Counted from the first letter of the stretch, positions 27,230-36,712 are shown. The stretch is DNA of 64,000 bases from an uncultured Flavonifractor sp. (GCA_947346365.1 CANAAV010000001.1:214695-278694), one strand, 5' to 3'. Made by a program: numbers and translations. The notes: generated from the letters alone by a model not told the origin.

Positions 27230-27715
27230 ATGAAGGTCTATAAATACGGCAGCAATGTGGACACTGATGTGATTATTCCCGCCCGGTATTTAAACGCCCC
27301 CGATGAGAAGTCGCTGGCTTCCCACTGCATGGAGGACATTGATGCAGATTTTGCCGGCACAGTGGAGCCCGGCGACATCGTAGTCGCCGGGGCCAATTTC
27401 GGCTGCGGCTCCTCTAGGGAGCACGCCCCGCTGGCCCTGAAGGCCTGCGGAGTCAAATGCGTCATTGCCCCGTCTTTTGCCCGGATTTTTTACCGCAACG
27501 CTATCAATATTGGCTTTCCCATTATGGAATGCGCCCAGGCGGCGGAAGAAATTCAGGCGGGGGACAAGGTCAGCGTAGATTTTGCCACCGGCGTGATTGC
27601 CGACGAGACCAGCGGAAAAACCTATCAGGCGGCGCCCTTTCCGGCGTTTGTCAGTGGAATTATTGACAGCGGCGGCCTGCTCAAATCACTGAAGGCCAGA
27701 GGCGCGGCGAAATAG
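27230..27715 (+). CDS. leuD: 3-isopropylmalate dehydratase small subunit
   Basis: 161 residues of the short LeuD type, with [16 protein letters not shown] as the conserved substrate-recognition loop and an N-terminal [13 protein letters not shown]. It forms the heteromeric isomerase with LeuC encoded 15 bases upstream. Confidence 0.96.
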   Translation: MKVYKYGSNVDTDVIIPARYLNAPDEKSLASHCMEDIDADFAGTVEPGDIVVAGANFGCGSSREHAPLALKACGVKCVIAPSFARIFYRNAINIGFPIMECAQAAEEIQAGDKVSVDFATGVIADETSGKTYQAAPFPAFVSGIIDSGGLLKSLKARGAAK

Positions 27716-27733
27716 AAGAGGAGAAGATGGACG

Positions 27734-28810
27734 ATGAATTATAAAATTGCGCTGATTCGGGGAGACGGCATCGGCCCGGAAATAGTGGGAGAGGCGGTCA
27801 AGGTACTTGAGCGCGTGGGGGAAAAATTCGGGCACAGCTACGAATTTGTAGAGATACTTATGGGCGGTTGCGCCTCCGACGCGGTAGGTATGGCCTACCC
27901 GGAGGGCACGGCGGAACAATGCAAAGCCTGTGACGCGGTGCTGCTGGGCGCGGTGGGAACCCCCAAGTGGGGGCCGGACAAACCCACCCACCAGAGGCCG
28001 GAAACCGCCCTGCTGGCAATCCGGAAGGATCTTGGGCTGTACGCCAATCTGCGTCCCGCCGTTCTGCGCGCTCCGCTTGCAGACGCCTGCCCTTTGAAAA
28101 AGGAGACCGCCCAAAAAGGGATTGACCTGATGATGGTCCGCGAGCTCACCGGCGGCGTCTATTTCGGCAAACGGGACCGCTATCAAACCGAGGACCGGGG
28201 CGTGGAGTGCACCGATCTGATGGCCTATTCCGAGCGGGAGATCGAGCGCATTGGGCGCAGGGCCTTTGAACTGGCCCGCCTGCGCCGGGGCAAGGTGTCT
28301 AGCGTGGACAAGGCCAACGTTCTGGAGACCAGCCGTCTGTGGCGTTCGGTGATGCACCGGCTGGCGGAGGAATATACCGACGTAGCCTATGAGGACGTGC
28401 TGGTAGACAACTGCGCCATGCAGCTGGTGCGGGACCCAGCCCAGTTCGACGTGCTGGTTACCGAAAACATGTTTGGAGACATTCTCTCGGATGAGGCTAG
28501 CATGATTACCGGCTCAATCGGATTGCTGCCTTCTGCGTCCATCGGGGATACCGCCCCCGGGCTTTACGAGCCCATTCACGGCTCCGCTCCAGATATCGCG
28601 GGCCAGGACAAGGCCAATCCGATTGCTACGATTCTTTCCGCCGCGATGATGTTTCGCTATTCTTTCCAGCGTCCTCAGGAGGCGGACGCTATCGAAAAAG
28701 CGGTGGACGCCGTACTGGCGGAGGGCTGGCGCACCGCGGACATTGCCGAACCCGGCGTAACCCCCATCGGAACCCGAAAGATGGGCGAGTTGATCTGCGG
28801 AAGCATTTGA
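27734..28810 (+). CDS. leuB: 3-isopropylmalate dehydrogenase
   Basis: 358 residues. Oxidatively decarboxylates 3-isopropylmalate with NAD. N-terminus [14 protein letters not shown], substrate arginines within the RPAVLRA region, and [20 protein letters not shown] near residue 240 are family signatures. Last gene of the leuCDB operon, followed by a terminator. Confidence 0.96.
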   Translation: MNYKIALIRGDGIGPEIVGEAVKVLERVGEKFGHSYEFVEILMGGCASDAVGMAYPEGTAEQCKACDAVLLGAVGTPKWGPDKPTHQRPETALLAIRKDLGLYANLRPAVLRAPLADACPLKKETAQKGIDLMMVRELTGGVYFGKRDRYQTEDRGVECTDLMAYSEREIERIGRRAFELARLRRGKVSSVDKANVLETSRLWRSVMHRLAEEYTDVAYEDVLVDNCAMQLVRDPAQFDVLVTENMFGDILSDEASMITGSIGLLPSASIGDTAPGLYEPIHGSAPDIAGQDKANPIATILSAAMMFRYSFQRPQEADAIEKAVDAVLAEGWRTADIAEPGVTPIGTRKMGELICGSI

Positions 28811-28840
28811 ACAAACGACCAGGAGGCAACTGAGAAAGTG

Positions 28841-28880
28841 CCCCGGCGTGCTGGTTTTTCCGGCATGCCGGGGTGTTTTG
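28841..28880 (+). terminator. Terminator of leuCDB
   Basis: CCCCGGCGTGC (28841-28851) pairs with GCATGCCGGGG (28863-28873), with one G-U pair, followed by TGTTTTG. Confidence 0.75.
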
Positions 28881-28915
28881 TGCTGCCGCCCGGTTTTAAA
28901 ATTGTCAATTCCCGA

Positions 28916-28944
28916 TTGCACCCAAAGGCAGGGTGTGGTAAACT
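28916..28944 (+). promoter_or_regulatory. Probable promoter of ruvCAB
   Basis: TTGCAC (28916-28921), a 17-bp spacer and TAAACT (28939-28944). It is moderately close to consensus, directly after the leuB terminator. Confidence 0.45.
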
Positions 28945-28978
28945 AATTATGTATGGAAATAAGGGGGAACTGCCTTCC

Positions 28979-29512
28979 ATGTTGATTTTAGGCATTGATC
29001 CAGGATTTGCTATCGTGGGCTTTGGCGTGGTGGAGGCCGGGCGGAACCAGCAGCGTCTGATTCGCTGCGGAACCATCACTACGCAGGCGGGAATTGCCCT
29101 GCCTGCCCGTCTGCGGCAGATTTCTGATGATATGGAGCAGCTGATCCTTCAATTCCGGCCGGAGGCCATGGCGGTGGAGGAGCTCTTTTTCAGCACGAAT
29201 GTCACTACCGGAATTGGCGTGGCCCAGGCCAGAGGGGTAATTCTGGTGGCGGCAGAGCGGAACGGTGTGCCGATTTATGAGTACACCCCCGGGCAGATTA
29301 AACAGGCGGTGGTCGGCTATGGAAAGGCAGAAAAGCGCCAGGTCATGGATATGACCCGGCGCCTGCTGAGACTCCAATCGGTTCCAAGGCCGGATGACGC
29401 TGCCGACGCGGTGGCCGTGGCCCTGTGCCATGCCCGTTCTTTTACCTCCCGCCTGCAAAACCCCGACGACGCCCGCCCCGGCTCCGGACGGTATGCGGTG
29501 CGGAAACGATAG
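28979..29512 (+). CDS. ruvC: Holliday junction resolvase RuvC
   Basis: 177 residues. Cuts Holliday junctions held by RuvAB. Acidic residues appear in order in LGIDPGFAIVGFG, AVEELFF and DDAADAVAVALCHA. Start ATG 28979 (MLILGIDPG) follows AAGGGGGAA; a longer frame from 28838 runs through the leuB terminator and is rejected. Order ruvC-ruvA-ruvB is conserved. Confidence 0.95.
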   Translation: MLILGIDPGFAIVGFGVVEAGRNQQRLIRCGTITTQAGIALPARLRQISDDMEQLILQFRPEAMAVEELFFSTNVTTGIGVAQARGVILVAAERNGVPIYEYTPGQIKQAVVGYGKAEKRQVMDMTRRLLRLQSVPRPDDAADAVAVALCHARSFTSRLQNPDDARPGSGRYAVRKR

Positions 29513-29524
29513 GAGCATAAGACG

Positions 29525-30130
29525 ATGTTTTATTATGTAAAGGGCCCCGTAGCGCATACGGCCCCCTTTTTGGCGGTAATCGACTGCGCAGGGGTGGGCT
29601 ATGCCTGCCGGACGACGCATCATACTTTAGCTCAGCTTCAGAAGGGAAAAGAGGCAAAGCTGTACACCTATTTGAACGTCCGGGAGGACGCCATGGAGCT
29701 GTACGGGTTTTCCACGGAAAATGAGCTCAACTGTTTTCGGATGCTGATCGGCGTGTCCGGCGTGGGGCCTAAGGCGGCGCTGTCCATCCTGTCCTCCACG
29801 ACGCCGGAGGGGCTTGCTATGAGCATTATCACCGGGGATGAAAAGACTCTGACCGTAGCCCAGGGAATTGGGAAAAAAATTGCCCAGCGGATTATTCTGG
29901 AGCTGAAGGATAAGCTGGCCAAGGGCCAGATTCCTGCGACGGGGGAGAGCTACGGCGGCACCGGCCTGACGGTAATCCCAGAGAACAAAGCCAGCGAGGC
30001 CGCCGCCGCTTTAGCCGTGCTGGGGTACAGCCAAAATGAGATTGCCGCGGCATTGAAGGGTATCGACCTGGATTCCCTCAGACTGGAGGAGATTGTTAAA
30101 CAGGCACTGAAAAAGATGGTGAAAGGGTAA
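29525..30130 (+). CDS. ruvA: Holliday junction DNA helicase subunit RuvA
   Basis: 201 residues: an N-terminal OB fold, HhH motifs around GVSGVGPKAALSIL and VAQGIGKKIAQRIILELKDKL, and the C-terminal domain that contacts RuvB (AAAALAVLGYSQNEI). It binds the four-way junction. AGGAGCATAAGACG precedes the ATG. Confidence 0.95.
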   Translation: MFYYVKGPVAHTAPFLAVIDCAGVGYACRTTHHTLAQLQKGKEAKLYTYLNVREDAMELYGFSTENELNCFRMLIGVSGVGPKAALSILSSTTPEGLAMSIITGDEKTLTVAQGIGKKIAQRIILELKDKLAKGQIPATGESYGGTGLTVIPENKASEAAAALAVLGYSQNEIAAALKGIDLDSLRLEEIVKQALKKMVKG

Positions 30131-30139
30131 GGCGCGCTT

Positions 30140-30295
30140 ATGGCAAAGTACGAAAAATGCTTTCAGGGAGAATTTGACCAGGTGCTGGACGGTCTGGACC
30201 GGGGGATCCGGAGCGGCAGCGGAACGGCCCGCTTCGAGGACGGGAGCGATCTGTGCTGCGGTGGGGCGCGTCTTTCTTTGACAAGCTCCTGGTAA
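30140..30295 (+). pseudogene. Truncated DUF6054-like fragment between ruvA and ruvB
   Basis: A 51-codon frame beginning MAKYEKCFQGEFDQVLDGLD, which resembles the N-terminus of DUF6054 proteins (about 110 residues, recognised from memory). It stops early after a Cys/Gly-rich segment, and 20 bases later ruvB starts. A frameshift or deletion remnant is the best reading; a real short protein cannot be excluded. The ribosome site is poor. Confidence 0.4.
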
Positions 30296-30314
30296 GCTGT
30301 GAAGGAGTGAAACT

Positions 30315-31379
30315 TTGAGCATTGATTTTTCCGACAGCGGCGGGTTTGAGACCCAGGAGCCGCTGGTTACCACATCCCTGACCCGTGATGATGAGAACGA
30401 GGGCTCCCTGCGTCCTAAAAGCCTTTCGGAGTACATTGGGCAGGCCAAGGCCAAGGAAAACCTGTCCATTTTTATTCAGGCGGCCAAGCTGAGGGGGGAG
30501 TCCCTGGACCATGTGCTTCTGCACGGCCCCCCGGGCCTGGGCAAGACCACCCTCAGCGGCATTATCGCCAACGAGATGGGGGTCAACATCCGCATTACCT
30601 CCGGCCCCGCCATTGAAAAGCCCGGAGATCTGGCCGCTCTGCTGACCAATCTGGCGGAAAACGATATCCTTTTTGTAGACGAAATTCACCGCCTCAACCG
30701 GTCGGTGGAGGAAATACTATATCCCGCTATGGAGGATTTTGCCATTGATATCATCATTGGCAAGGGGCCCTCTGCCAACTCCATCCGCCTGGACCTGCCC
30801 CGGTTTACATTGATTGGGGCCACTACCCGGGCCGGACAGCTGTCGGCCCCTTTGCGGGACCGGTTTGGAGTGACGTTGCGCCTGGAGCTGTACACGCCGG
30901 AGGAGCTGGCCCTCATCGTTACCCGCAGCGCGGGTATTTTGAATGTGCCCATTGAGGAAGACGGAGCGATGGAAATCGCCCGCCGCAGCCGCGGCACGCC
31001 GCGAATCGCCAACCGGATGCTGCGCAGAGTGCGGGACTTTGCCCAGGTTATGGCGGGAGGAGTCATCACACGCAGCGTAGCGGACCGGGCTCTGTCCGCC
31101 CTGGAGGTGGACCGTCTGGGACTGGACGCCATCGACCGGCGGATGCTTGAGAGCATCATTGCACACTATGGCGGCGGGCCTGTAGGGCTGGAGACTTTGG
31201 CCGCCACGATCAACGAAGAGGCGGTGACTTTAGAGGATGTGTATGAGCCTTATCTGATGCAGATGGGCTTTCTCACCCGTACGCCTAGGGGACGCTGTGT
31301 TACCCGGCAGGCCTATGAGCATCTGGGGCTGAGCTTGCCGGGAAATCTGGGCGCCGGATTGGACCAGATTTCCCTGTAG
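30315..31379 (+). CDS. ruvB: Holliday junction DNA helicase motor RuvB
   Basis: 354 residues, AAA+ ATPase that drives branch migration. [10 protein letters not shown] (Walker A), DEIHRLNR (Walker B) and the C-terminal winged helix ([13 protein letters not shown]) are clear. It starts at TTG 30315, 7 bases after GAAGGAG; no closer ATG is in frame, so a rare TTG start is supported. Confidence 0.96.
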   Translation: MSIDFSDSGGFETQEPLVTTSLTRDDENEGSLRPKSLSEYIGQAKAKENLSIFIQAAKLRGESLDHVLLHGPPGLGKTTLSGIIANEMGVNIRITSGPAIEKPGDLAALLTNLAENDILFVDEIHRLNRSVEEILYPAMEDFAIDIIIGKGPSANSIRLDLPRFTLIGATTRAGQLSAPLRDRFGVTLRLELYTPEELALIVTRSAGILNVPIEEDGAMEIARRSRGTPRIANRMLRRVRDFAQVMAGGVITRSVADRALSALEVDRLGLDAIDRRMLESIIAHYGGGPVGLETLAATINEEAVTLEDVYEPYLMQMGFLTRTPRGRCVTRQAYEHLGLSLPGNLGAGLDQISL

Positions 31380-31530
31380 GTAGGGGTATTTCAAATGCAG
31401 GAATTGCAAATAAATTCCCAATTTCACCCATAATCGAAGCGAAATTCGATAAAATGCGGGGAATTGTGCAGAGGGTTTGGCAAATGTTATAAAAATTTAC
31501 TAAACCAGTATAAAATTTTTGCATAAATGC

Positions 31531-31560
31531 TTGACAAACTACTTCGTATCCGCGTATAAT
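31531..31560 (+). promoter_or_regulatory. Strong promoter of sigH
   Basis: Perfect TTGACA (31531-31536) and TATAAT (31555-31560) with an 18-bp spacer. Transcription would start near 31567, inside the ribosome site AAGGAG (31565-31570), giving an unusually short leader. Confidence 0.75.
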
Positions 31561-31577
31561 GTGCAAGGAGATTAGGC

Positions 31578-32216
31578 ATGAGACTTGACGAATCCCGTCG
31601 GACGGAGCCGCTGGACGAGCAATTGTGCGCCCAGGCTACGGCAGGGGACCGTGTTGCAGAGGAAGCCTTAGTTGTGCGGTATAACCGCTTGGTGCGCATA
31701 TGTGCACGCCCCTATTTTCTAGCGGGGGGCGACAGCGAAGACCTCATCCAAGAGGGGATGATGGGCCTTTTAACGGCAGTGCGGGAATATGACCCAGAGC
31801 GGGGCGCCAGCTTTCGCACATTTGCAGAAATCTGTATCAAGCACCGTCTTGTTTCAGCGATCAAAGCGGCGGCGAGAGACAAGCATACGCCGCTGAACAA
31901 TTACGTCCCTTTCGAAACCCCTCTTTTTAACGGGAACGGCGGCCAGTTCGGCTACGGCCTCCAAGGCTATCGGAGCTTAAACGATCCGGAAGAGATTTTT
32001 CTCAATCGGGAATCTTTTCAGGAGCGGGTAAGGGCGTTGGAAGGCCAGTTGTCCAGTTTCGAAGCACGTATCCTGCGGCTGTATTTAAGCGGCTTGTCTT
32101 ATTCCGAAATTGCAGCTGAGGTAACCAAGTCCCCGAAATCGGTGGACAACGCTGTCCAGCGCATCCGGCGCAAATTGGCACAGCACTCTTCTTTTGGCGG
32201 TATCAGCACATGCTGA
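31578..32216 (+). CDS. sigH: Sporulation sigma factor SigH (Spo0H)
   Basis: 212 residues. Region 2 is present with EDLIQEGMMGLLTAVREYD and region 4 with LSGLSYSEIAAEVTKSPKSVDNAVQRIRRKL. The size and the KSVDNAVQRIRRKL end are typical of SigH, which directs early sporulation and stationary-phase transcription. Downstream are a zinc-ribbon gene and a DUF1858 gene, so it is not in the Bacillus rpmG-secE context. Confidence 0.88.
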   Translation: MRLDESRRTEPLDEQLCAQATAGDRVAEEALVVRYNRLVRICARPYFLAGGDSEDLIQEGMMGLLTAVREYDPERGASFRTFAEICIKHRLVSAIKAAARDKHTPLNNYVPFETPLFNGNGGQFGYGLQGYRSLNDPEEIFLNRESFQERVRALEGQLSSFEARILRLYLSGLSYSEIAAEVTKSPKSVDNAVQRIRRKLAQHSSFGGISTC

Positions 32217-32287
32217 ACGCAATATTACAGTCCCAGCATAATCGGTATAGCCGGACCTGGGCAACAAAGCAAAGAGAGGGTAAAAAC

Positions 32288-32566
32288 ATGTACGAAGACA
32301 AGACTCTGGTATGCAAGGAATGTGGTCAGGAGTTCGTGTTCACCGCCGGTGAGCAGGAGTTTTACGCCGAGCGTGGCTTCCAGAACGAGCCTCAGCGCTG
32401 CAAGGCCTGCCGTGATGCCCGCAAAGCCGCTTCCCGCGGTCCCCGCGAGTATTTCACCGCTACCTGCGCTTCCTGCGGCGGCGAGGCCAAGGTTCCCTTT
32501 GAGCCCAAGTCCGACCGCCCCGTATATTGCAGCGACTGCTTCGCACGTATGCGTGAGCAGGGCTAA
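32288..32566 (+). CDS. Small zinc-ribbon protein (zf-trcl/PF13451-like)
   Basis: 92 residues with two metal-binding pairs near the N-terminus (CKECG, CKACR) and a second set at the end (CASCGG, CSDC). The QEFVFTAGEQEFYAERGF block between the first two pairs is characteristic. Function unknown; these proteins are often abundant. Start ATG 32288 follows AAAGAGAGGG; upstream codons overlap the sigH end and are not supported. Confidence 0.82.
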   Translation: MYEDKTLVCKECGQEFVFTAGEQEFYAERGFQNEPQRCKACRDARKAASRGPREYFTATCASCGGEAKVPFEPKSDRPVYCSDCFARMREQG

Positions 32567-32578
32567 ACAGCCAACCAG

Positions 32579-32612
32579 AAAGTGGAGACGTCTTCGGCCG
32601 TCTCCACTTTTG
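32579..32612 (+). terminator. Rho-independent terminator
   Basis: AAAGTGGAGACG pairs with CGTCTCCACTTT around a UUCG-type loop, then T's. It ends the zinc-ribbon transcript. Confidence 0.85.
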
Positions 32613-32696
32613 TATGGATGATTGCCGCCGCAGCTTGTCCAGTTGTTCAGCTCCAGAAGTTGGCGGGGAAAAAAACAGGAGAAACAGAAGTATCAC

Positions 32697-32725
32697 TTGA
32701 AAAAAAGCGAAAGATAGGATATACT
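32697..32725 (+). promoter_or_regulatory. Promoter of the DUF1858 gene
   Basis: TTGAAA (32697-32702), a 17-bp spacer and TATACT (32720-32725), 32 bases before the start codon. Confidence 0.6.
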
Positions 32726-32757
32726 ACTCTCATCCTAGATATTTGGAGGTCCGTCCA

Positions 32758-32955
32758 ATGGCTCAAATTACAAAAGACACCATCATCGGCGATATTTTGG
32801 ATATTGCCCCTGAGACTGCTCCCATCTTTCTGTCGATTGGGATGCATTGCCTGGGCTGCCCTTCCTCTCGCGGGGAGACTGTGGAACAGGCCTGTATGGT
32901 CCACGGCGTAGACGTGGAGGAGCTGGTGGGCAAGCTCAACGCCGCCGCCCAGTAA
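32758..32955 (+). CDS. DUF1858 redox-disulfide domain protein
   Basis: 65 residues with the DUF1858 pattern: TKDTIIGDIL at the start and GMHCLGCPSSRGETVEQAC in the centre, where two cysteines sit as CxxC. Members are linked to hybrid-cluster proteins and redox chemistry; the exact role is unknown. It is a monocistronic gene with its own promoter and a strong terminator. GGAGGT precedes ATG 32758. Confidence 0.85.
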   Translation: MAQITKDTIIGDILDIAPETAPIFLSIGMHCLGCPSSRGETVEQACMVHGVDVEELVGKLNAAAQ

Positions 32956-32959
32956 CATC

Positions 32960-32997
32960 AAAAAATGGAGCGGTCAGAATGACCGCTCCATTTTTTG
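32960..32997. terminator. Strong symmetrical terminator
   Basis: A 17-bp perfect stem with a 3-base loop, A-run on the 5' side and T-run on the 3' side. It works in either direction by sequence. Confidence 0.9.
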
Positions 32998-33063
32998 TGC
33001 CAAGGAGAGGAGACACTGGAAACAGGGCCTAGTGTGGCCTGTAACCGGGAGGGGAGGAGTAGT

Positions 33064-33777
33064 TTGAGCGTGATCCAATTGCCGCCGCGGATGCAAACGG
33101 TGGCGGACCTGGTGCCCCCAGGGGCTAAAGTGGTGGATGTAGGCACAGACCATGCCTATCTGCCCGCTAACTTGCTCCAGCGCGGGATAATTCGTCGGGC
33201 GGTGGTGTCGGACCTGCGGGCCGGACCGCTGTCTCGCGCTCGAGCCACGGCGGAGCGGTACGGTTTGACGGAACTTATGGATTTCCGGCTATGCGACGGT
33301 TTGGCTGGTATCTTGCCGGAGGAGGCGGACACCATCATCATCGCGGGTATGGGGGGCGAGACAATTGCCGCCATTCTAGCTGCCGCCCCTTGGACTGCGC
33401 AGGGAGAACGCCGCTTATTACTTCAGCCTATGACAGCTCAATACCAGCTGCGCCGGTGGCTTCAAGCGCACCGGTATACAATTCAAAGGGAAGCGCTCAG
33501 CCGGGAGAAGGATTCCTTTTATACAATTTTAGCGGCAGCCCCCGGCGATATGGGTCCCATGAGCCCCGCCCAATACTGGGCAGGGAAGCAGAGCAGGGAG
33601 GCCTGTTCCCCCTGGCGGGGAGAGTATCTGCGGCGGCAGGCTGCTCAATTGGACCGAATACTGGCGGGGCTGAACCGGTCTAAACGGGCGGAGCATGCGC
33701 TGCGTGGGGGGGAGCTGGAACAGATCCGCCAGGGAATTGAGGAGATGCGAGAGGAATGGAATACATGGCAAGTGTAA
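33064..33777 (+). CDS. trmK: tRNA m1A22 methyltransferase TrmK
   Basis: 237 residues, SAM-dependent. KVVDVGTDHAYLPANLLQ is the SAM-binding segment typical of TrmK (former DUF633), and the C-terminus is a helical coiled region. The start is uncertain between TTG 33064 (4 bases after GGAGGAG) and GTG 33070 (10 bases after); there is no nearby ATG. It overlaps the Nif3-like gene by 13 bases, a neighbourhood common in Firmicutes. Confidence 0.9.
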   Translation: MSVIQLPPRMQTVADLVPPGAKVVDVGTDHAYLPANLLQRGIIRRAVVSDLRAGPLSRARATAERYGLTELMDFRLCDGLAGILPEEADTIIIAGMGGETIAAILAAAPWTAQGERRLLLQPMTAQYQLRRWLQAHRYTIQREALSREKDSFYTILAAAPGDMGPMSPAQYWAGKQSREACSPWRGEYLRRQAAQLDRILAGLNRSKRAEHALRGGELEQIRQGIEEMREEWNTWQV

Positions 33778-34562
33778 GAGAAGTTGTTCAATATCTGGAC
33801 CATTTGGCGCCATTTTCCCTTCAGATGGAATTTGATAACGCCGGCTTTTTGGTGGGGCGCGGGGACCGGAGCGTCTCCCGCATTCTGGTCTCTTTGGATA
33901 TCACGGAGGAGGTGGCGGCAGAAGCGGGAGAGCTGGGAGCGCAGCTGATTGTATCCCACCACCCGGTTATCTTCCATCCGGTCAAAGCGCTTACAGACGC
34001 CACTCCGGAGGGGCGGATTCTGCTTGGATTGGCAGAGCGGAACATTGCTGCAATCTGTGCCCATACAAATCTGGACGCAGTAAAGGGAGGCGTCAATGAC
34101 GCCCTGGCCTGGAAGCTAGGGCTGACGCAGGTTGAGCAGCTGCGCCAGGAGGGGCTGGACCCTTCCGGGCGGCCCTATGGCATTGGCAGGGTGGGCACTG
34201 CCGCCGGTACTCCCTGCACAGCCGCCGCCTTTGCCGCCTTTGTCAAAGCCGCCCTCGGCGCCAACGGGGTGCGCTATGTGGATGCCTGCCGCCCGGTACG
34301 CCGTGTAGCGGTAGGGGGCGGGGCCTGTGCCGACATGATGGCCGACGCCTTGGCGCAGGGATGCGACACCTTTGTGACCGCGGATGTGAAATATAACGGC
34401 TTTTTGGACGCCAAAGCCTTGGGGCTCAATTTGATTGACGCAGGGCACTATCCTACTGAGCAGGTGGTGTGTCCGGTCCTGGTGGAGTGGCTTTCAAAGG
34501 GATTCCCGGACGTGGAGATATTTCCCACCCAACGGCACAAAGAGGTATTTTCTTACCTGTAA
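33765..34562 (+). CDS. Nif3-like dinuclear metal-centre protein (YqfO-like)
   Basis: 265 residues of the NIF3 family. Metal-binding VSHHPVIFH and [14 protein letters not shown] are present, as is the final GHYPTEQ and the last His-containing segment. This is the short form without the inserted PII-like domain of YqfO. The molecular function is unsettled. Start ATG 33765 is preferred over 33756 because AGAGGA would be too close to the latter. Confidence 0.9.
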   Translation: MASVREVVQYLDHLAPFSLQMEFDNAGFLVGRGDRSVSRILVSLDITEEVAAEAGELGAQLIVSHHPVIFHPVKALTDATPEGRILLGLAERNIAAICAHTNLDAVKGGVNDALAWKLGLTQVEQLRQEGLDPSGRPYGIGRVGTAAGTPCTAAAFAAFVKAALGANGVRYVDACRPVRRVAVGGGACADMMADALAQGCDTFVTADVKYNGFLDAKALGLNLIDAGHYPTEQVVCPVLVEWLSKGFPDVEIFPTQRHKEVFSYL

Positions 34563-34635
34563 GGGGTTGCCAAGCCGCCCAAGACGTGCTAAACTTATTT
34601 TGCATATTTTCGATACAGGAAGGGAACGAGATAGT

Positions 34636-35364
34636 ATGTCAGGACATTCCAAATGGCACAATATCCAAAAAACGAAGGGCGCTGCCGACGCTAAGCGCTC
34701 TCAGATATTCACAAAAATTGCCCGGGAGATGATTGTGGCGGTGAAAACCGGCGGCAGCGGAGACCCTGCGAACAATTCCCGCCTTGCCACGGTAATCGCT
34801 AAGGCAAAAGCCGCCAATATGCCCAATGACAATATTAAGCGCACCATTGATAAGGCTTTGGGCTCCGGCAATGCCGACGCCTATGAAAACGTCACGTATG
34901 AGGGCTACGGGCCCTCCGGTGTGGCGGTGATTGTAGACGCGCTCACCGACAACCGCAACCGCACGGCTCCCGAGGTCCGTCATCTGCTGGACAAATACGG
35001 TAAAGGGCTGGGGGCTACCGGCTGTGTGTCCTGGTCCTTTGACCGTAAGGGTGTGATTGTCATTGAGAAAGAGGATTTGGATGAGGATACTGTCATGATG
35101 GACGCCCTGGACGCCGGAGCGGACGACATGCAGGCGGAGGACGAGGTTTTTGAGGTTTACACCGATCCGGATTCTTTTGGCGGTGTGCTGGAGGCGCTGG
35201 AGGAGAAGGGCTATACCTTTGTTCAGGCCGCTGTGGAGATGGTCCCTCAGAATTACGTAAAGCTGGAGAATGAAGAGGACATCAAAAATATGGAAAAACT
35301 CATTGACCTGCTTGAAGATAACGACGACGTACAGAACGTCTGGCACAACTGGGACCAGGACTGA
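34636..35364 (+). CDS. yebC: YebC/PmpR family transcriptional or translational regulator
   Basis: 242 residues beginning [20 protein letters not shown], the family hallmark, with [11 protein letters not shown] and [13 protein letters not shown] further in. Members act as transcription regulators or help ribosomes at proline stretches. Start ATG 34636; the in-frame extension from 34435 lies inside the previous gene. Confidence 0.94.
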   Translation: MSGHSKWHNIQKTKGAADAKRSQIFTKIAREMIVAVKTGGSGDPANNSRLATVIAKAKAANMPNDNIKRTIDKALGSGNADAYENVTYEGYGPSGVAVIVDALTDNRNRTAPEVRHLLDKYGKGLGATGCVSWSFDRKGVIVIEKEDLDEDTVMMDALDAGADDMQAEDEVFEVYTDPDSFGGVLEALEEKGYTFVQAAVEMVPQNYVKLENEEDIKNMEKLIDLLEDNDDVQNVWHNWDQD

Positions 35365-35402
35365 GGGATCGATTACCATATATGTAAAAGGAGCCGGAGA
35401 CC

Positions 35403-36149
35403 ATGATTTTAAAGGACAAGGTCGCCATTGTCACGGGCGGCACCCGGGGTATCGGATTTGCAGTCGTCAAGGGGTTCCTGGATAATGGAGCCAAGGTTGC
35501 CTTGCTGGGTTCCCGGCAGGAGACTGTGGACAGCGCGCTGTCTAAGCTCGGTGAGGCAAACCCCAATTACTCTGTGCTGGGCTTTTGCCCCGACCTGCTG
35601 TGCACTGCCGCTGTGGAGGAAATGGTGAGGTCCGTCGTCAACCAGTGGGGCAGGGTAGATATTCTGGTGAACAACGCGGGCATCAGCGACGCCAAGCCGT
35701 TTTACGACTACGACGAAGCTCATTTTGACCATGTGATGGATGTGAATGTCAAGGCGGTGTATAACTGCACCCACGCAGTAGCGGGTCTGATGAAGGAACA
35801 GGGCGGCGGCGTGATTCTAAACACCAGCTCTATGGTCAGCCTATACGCACAGGCCAGCGGCAGCGCCTATCCTGTGTCCAAGTTTGCCATCAACGGTTTG
35901 ACTAAGGCCCTGGCCCGGGAACTGGGTAAGGATGGCATTCGGGTCAATGCGGTGGCGCCTGGAATCACTGCTACGGATATGGTGGCGGCCCTGGACCAGA
36001 GTATTATTCAGCGTATGTCCGCCGGCATCCCCCTGCGCCGTTTGGGCACGGCGGAGGATGTGGCCAATGCGTTTTTATATTTAGCCTCAGACATGGCCAG
36101 CTATGTGACAGGAGAGGTTTTGTCTGTGGACGGCGGTTTTGTAGGATAA
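35403..36149 (+). CDS. SDR family oxidoreductase (FabG/BaiA-like)
   Basis: 248 residues, classical short-chain dehydrogenase. The NAD(P)-binding TGGTRGIG is at 11-18, NNAG near 90, and the catalytic Ser/Tyr/Lys are in NTSSMVS and YPVSK. By eye it resembles clostridial hydroxysteroid dehydrogenases such as BaiA (TGGTRGIGFA, LGF-PDL region) as much as FabG. It is a single gene, not in a fab operon, so a role in hydroxysteroid or other alcohol oxidation is possible but unproven. GGAGCCGGAG precedes the ATG. Confidence 0.82.
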   Translation: MILKDKVAIVTGGTRGIGFAVVKGFLDNGAKVALLGSRQETVDSALSKLGEANPNYSVLGFCPDLLCTAAVEEMVRSVVNQWGRVDILVNNAGISDAKPFYDYDEAHFDHVMDVNVKAVYNCTHAVAGLMKEQGGGVILNTSSMVSLYAQASGSAYPVSKFAINGLTKALARELGKDGIRVNAVAPGITATDMVAALDQSIIQRMSAGIPLRRLGTAEDVANAFLYLASDMASYVTGEVLSVDGGFVG

Positions 36150-36183
36150 GAATAGGAATTCTCAGAAAAACGGCACAGTTTGG

Positions 36184-36212
36184 TTGACAATTGGTTTAAA
36201 ATCAGTTACAAT
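36184..36212 (+). promoter_or_regulatory. Promoter of RNase P RNA
   Basis: TTGACA (36184-36189), a 17-bp spacer and TACAAT (36207-36212), placing the start at about 36219, the first base of the RNA. Confidence 0.85.
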
Positions 36213-36218
36213 ACCCTA

Positions 36219-36583
36219 CGCAAGTAAGCTGGACAGCCGCGCGGGTGGGGCGAAAGGCCCGCACGTGAGGAAAGTCCGGGCTCCATAGGGCAGGGATAAC
36301 GGGTAACACCCGCCGGGGGCGACCCTAGGAAAAGTGCAACAGAGATAAACCGCCTGCACAAGGCAGCTGCTTGGTGTAGGTAAGGGTGGAAAGGCGGAGG
36401 TAAGAGCCCGCCCGACGGCGTGGAAGCGTCCGTTGCTGTAAACTCTATCCCGGAGCAACGCCGTGGAGGGACATATAGGCCGGCCCGGCCGTCCCGAGGA
36501 GGCGGCTTGAGCGCAGCGGCAACGCTGAGCCTAGATAGATGGCTGTCTTAAAGGACAGAACCCGGCTTACAGGCTTACTTGCG
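36219..36583 (+). ncRNA. rnpB: RNase P RNA (class A-like)
   Basis: About 365 nt. The closing helix pairs GCAAGTAAGC at the 5' end with GCTTACTTGC at the 3' end. The universally conserved GAGGAAAGTCCGGGCTCC lies near 36268, and the AACAGAGATAAACCGCC block and the late GCGGCTTGAG/ACAGAACCCGGCTTAC segments are in place. It is the catalytic RNA that trims tRNA 5' ends. Exact ends are estimated from the closing helix. Confidence 0.93.
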
Positions 36584-36619
36584 CATCAGATTGACAGACC
36601 GCTCTTTGGGGGGCGGCTT

Positions 36620-36662
36620 GAGACGCTCGAAAAAGTGGTCTTGCCACTTTTCCGAGCGTCTC
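36620..36662 (+). other. Long hairpin downstream of rnpB
   Basis: GAGACGCTCG... at 36620-36638 pairs 18 of 19 with 36644-36662 around a 5-base loop. There is no T-run, so it is an atypical terminator or a processing signal. Confidence 0.55.
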
Positions 36663-36712
36663 ACAGTCCGGCATTGAGGCGTTTTGCCAATAAGTCTGCG
36701 TGAAAAAATCCA

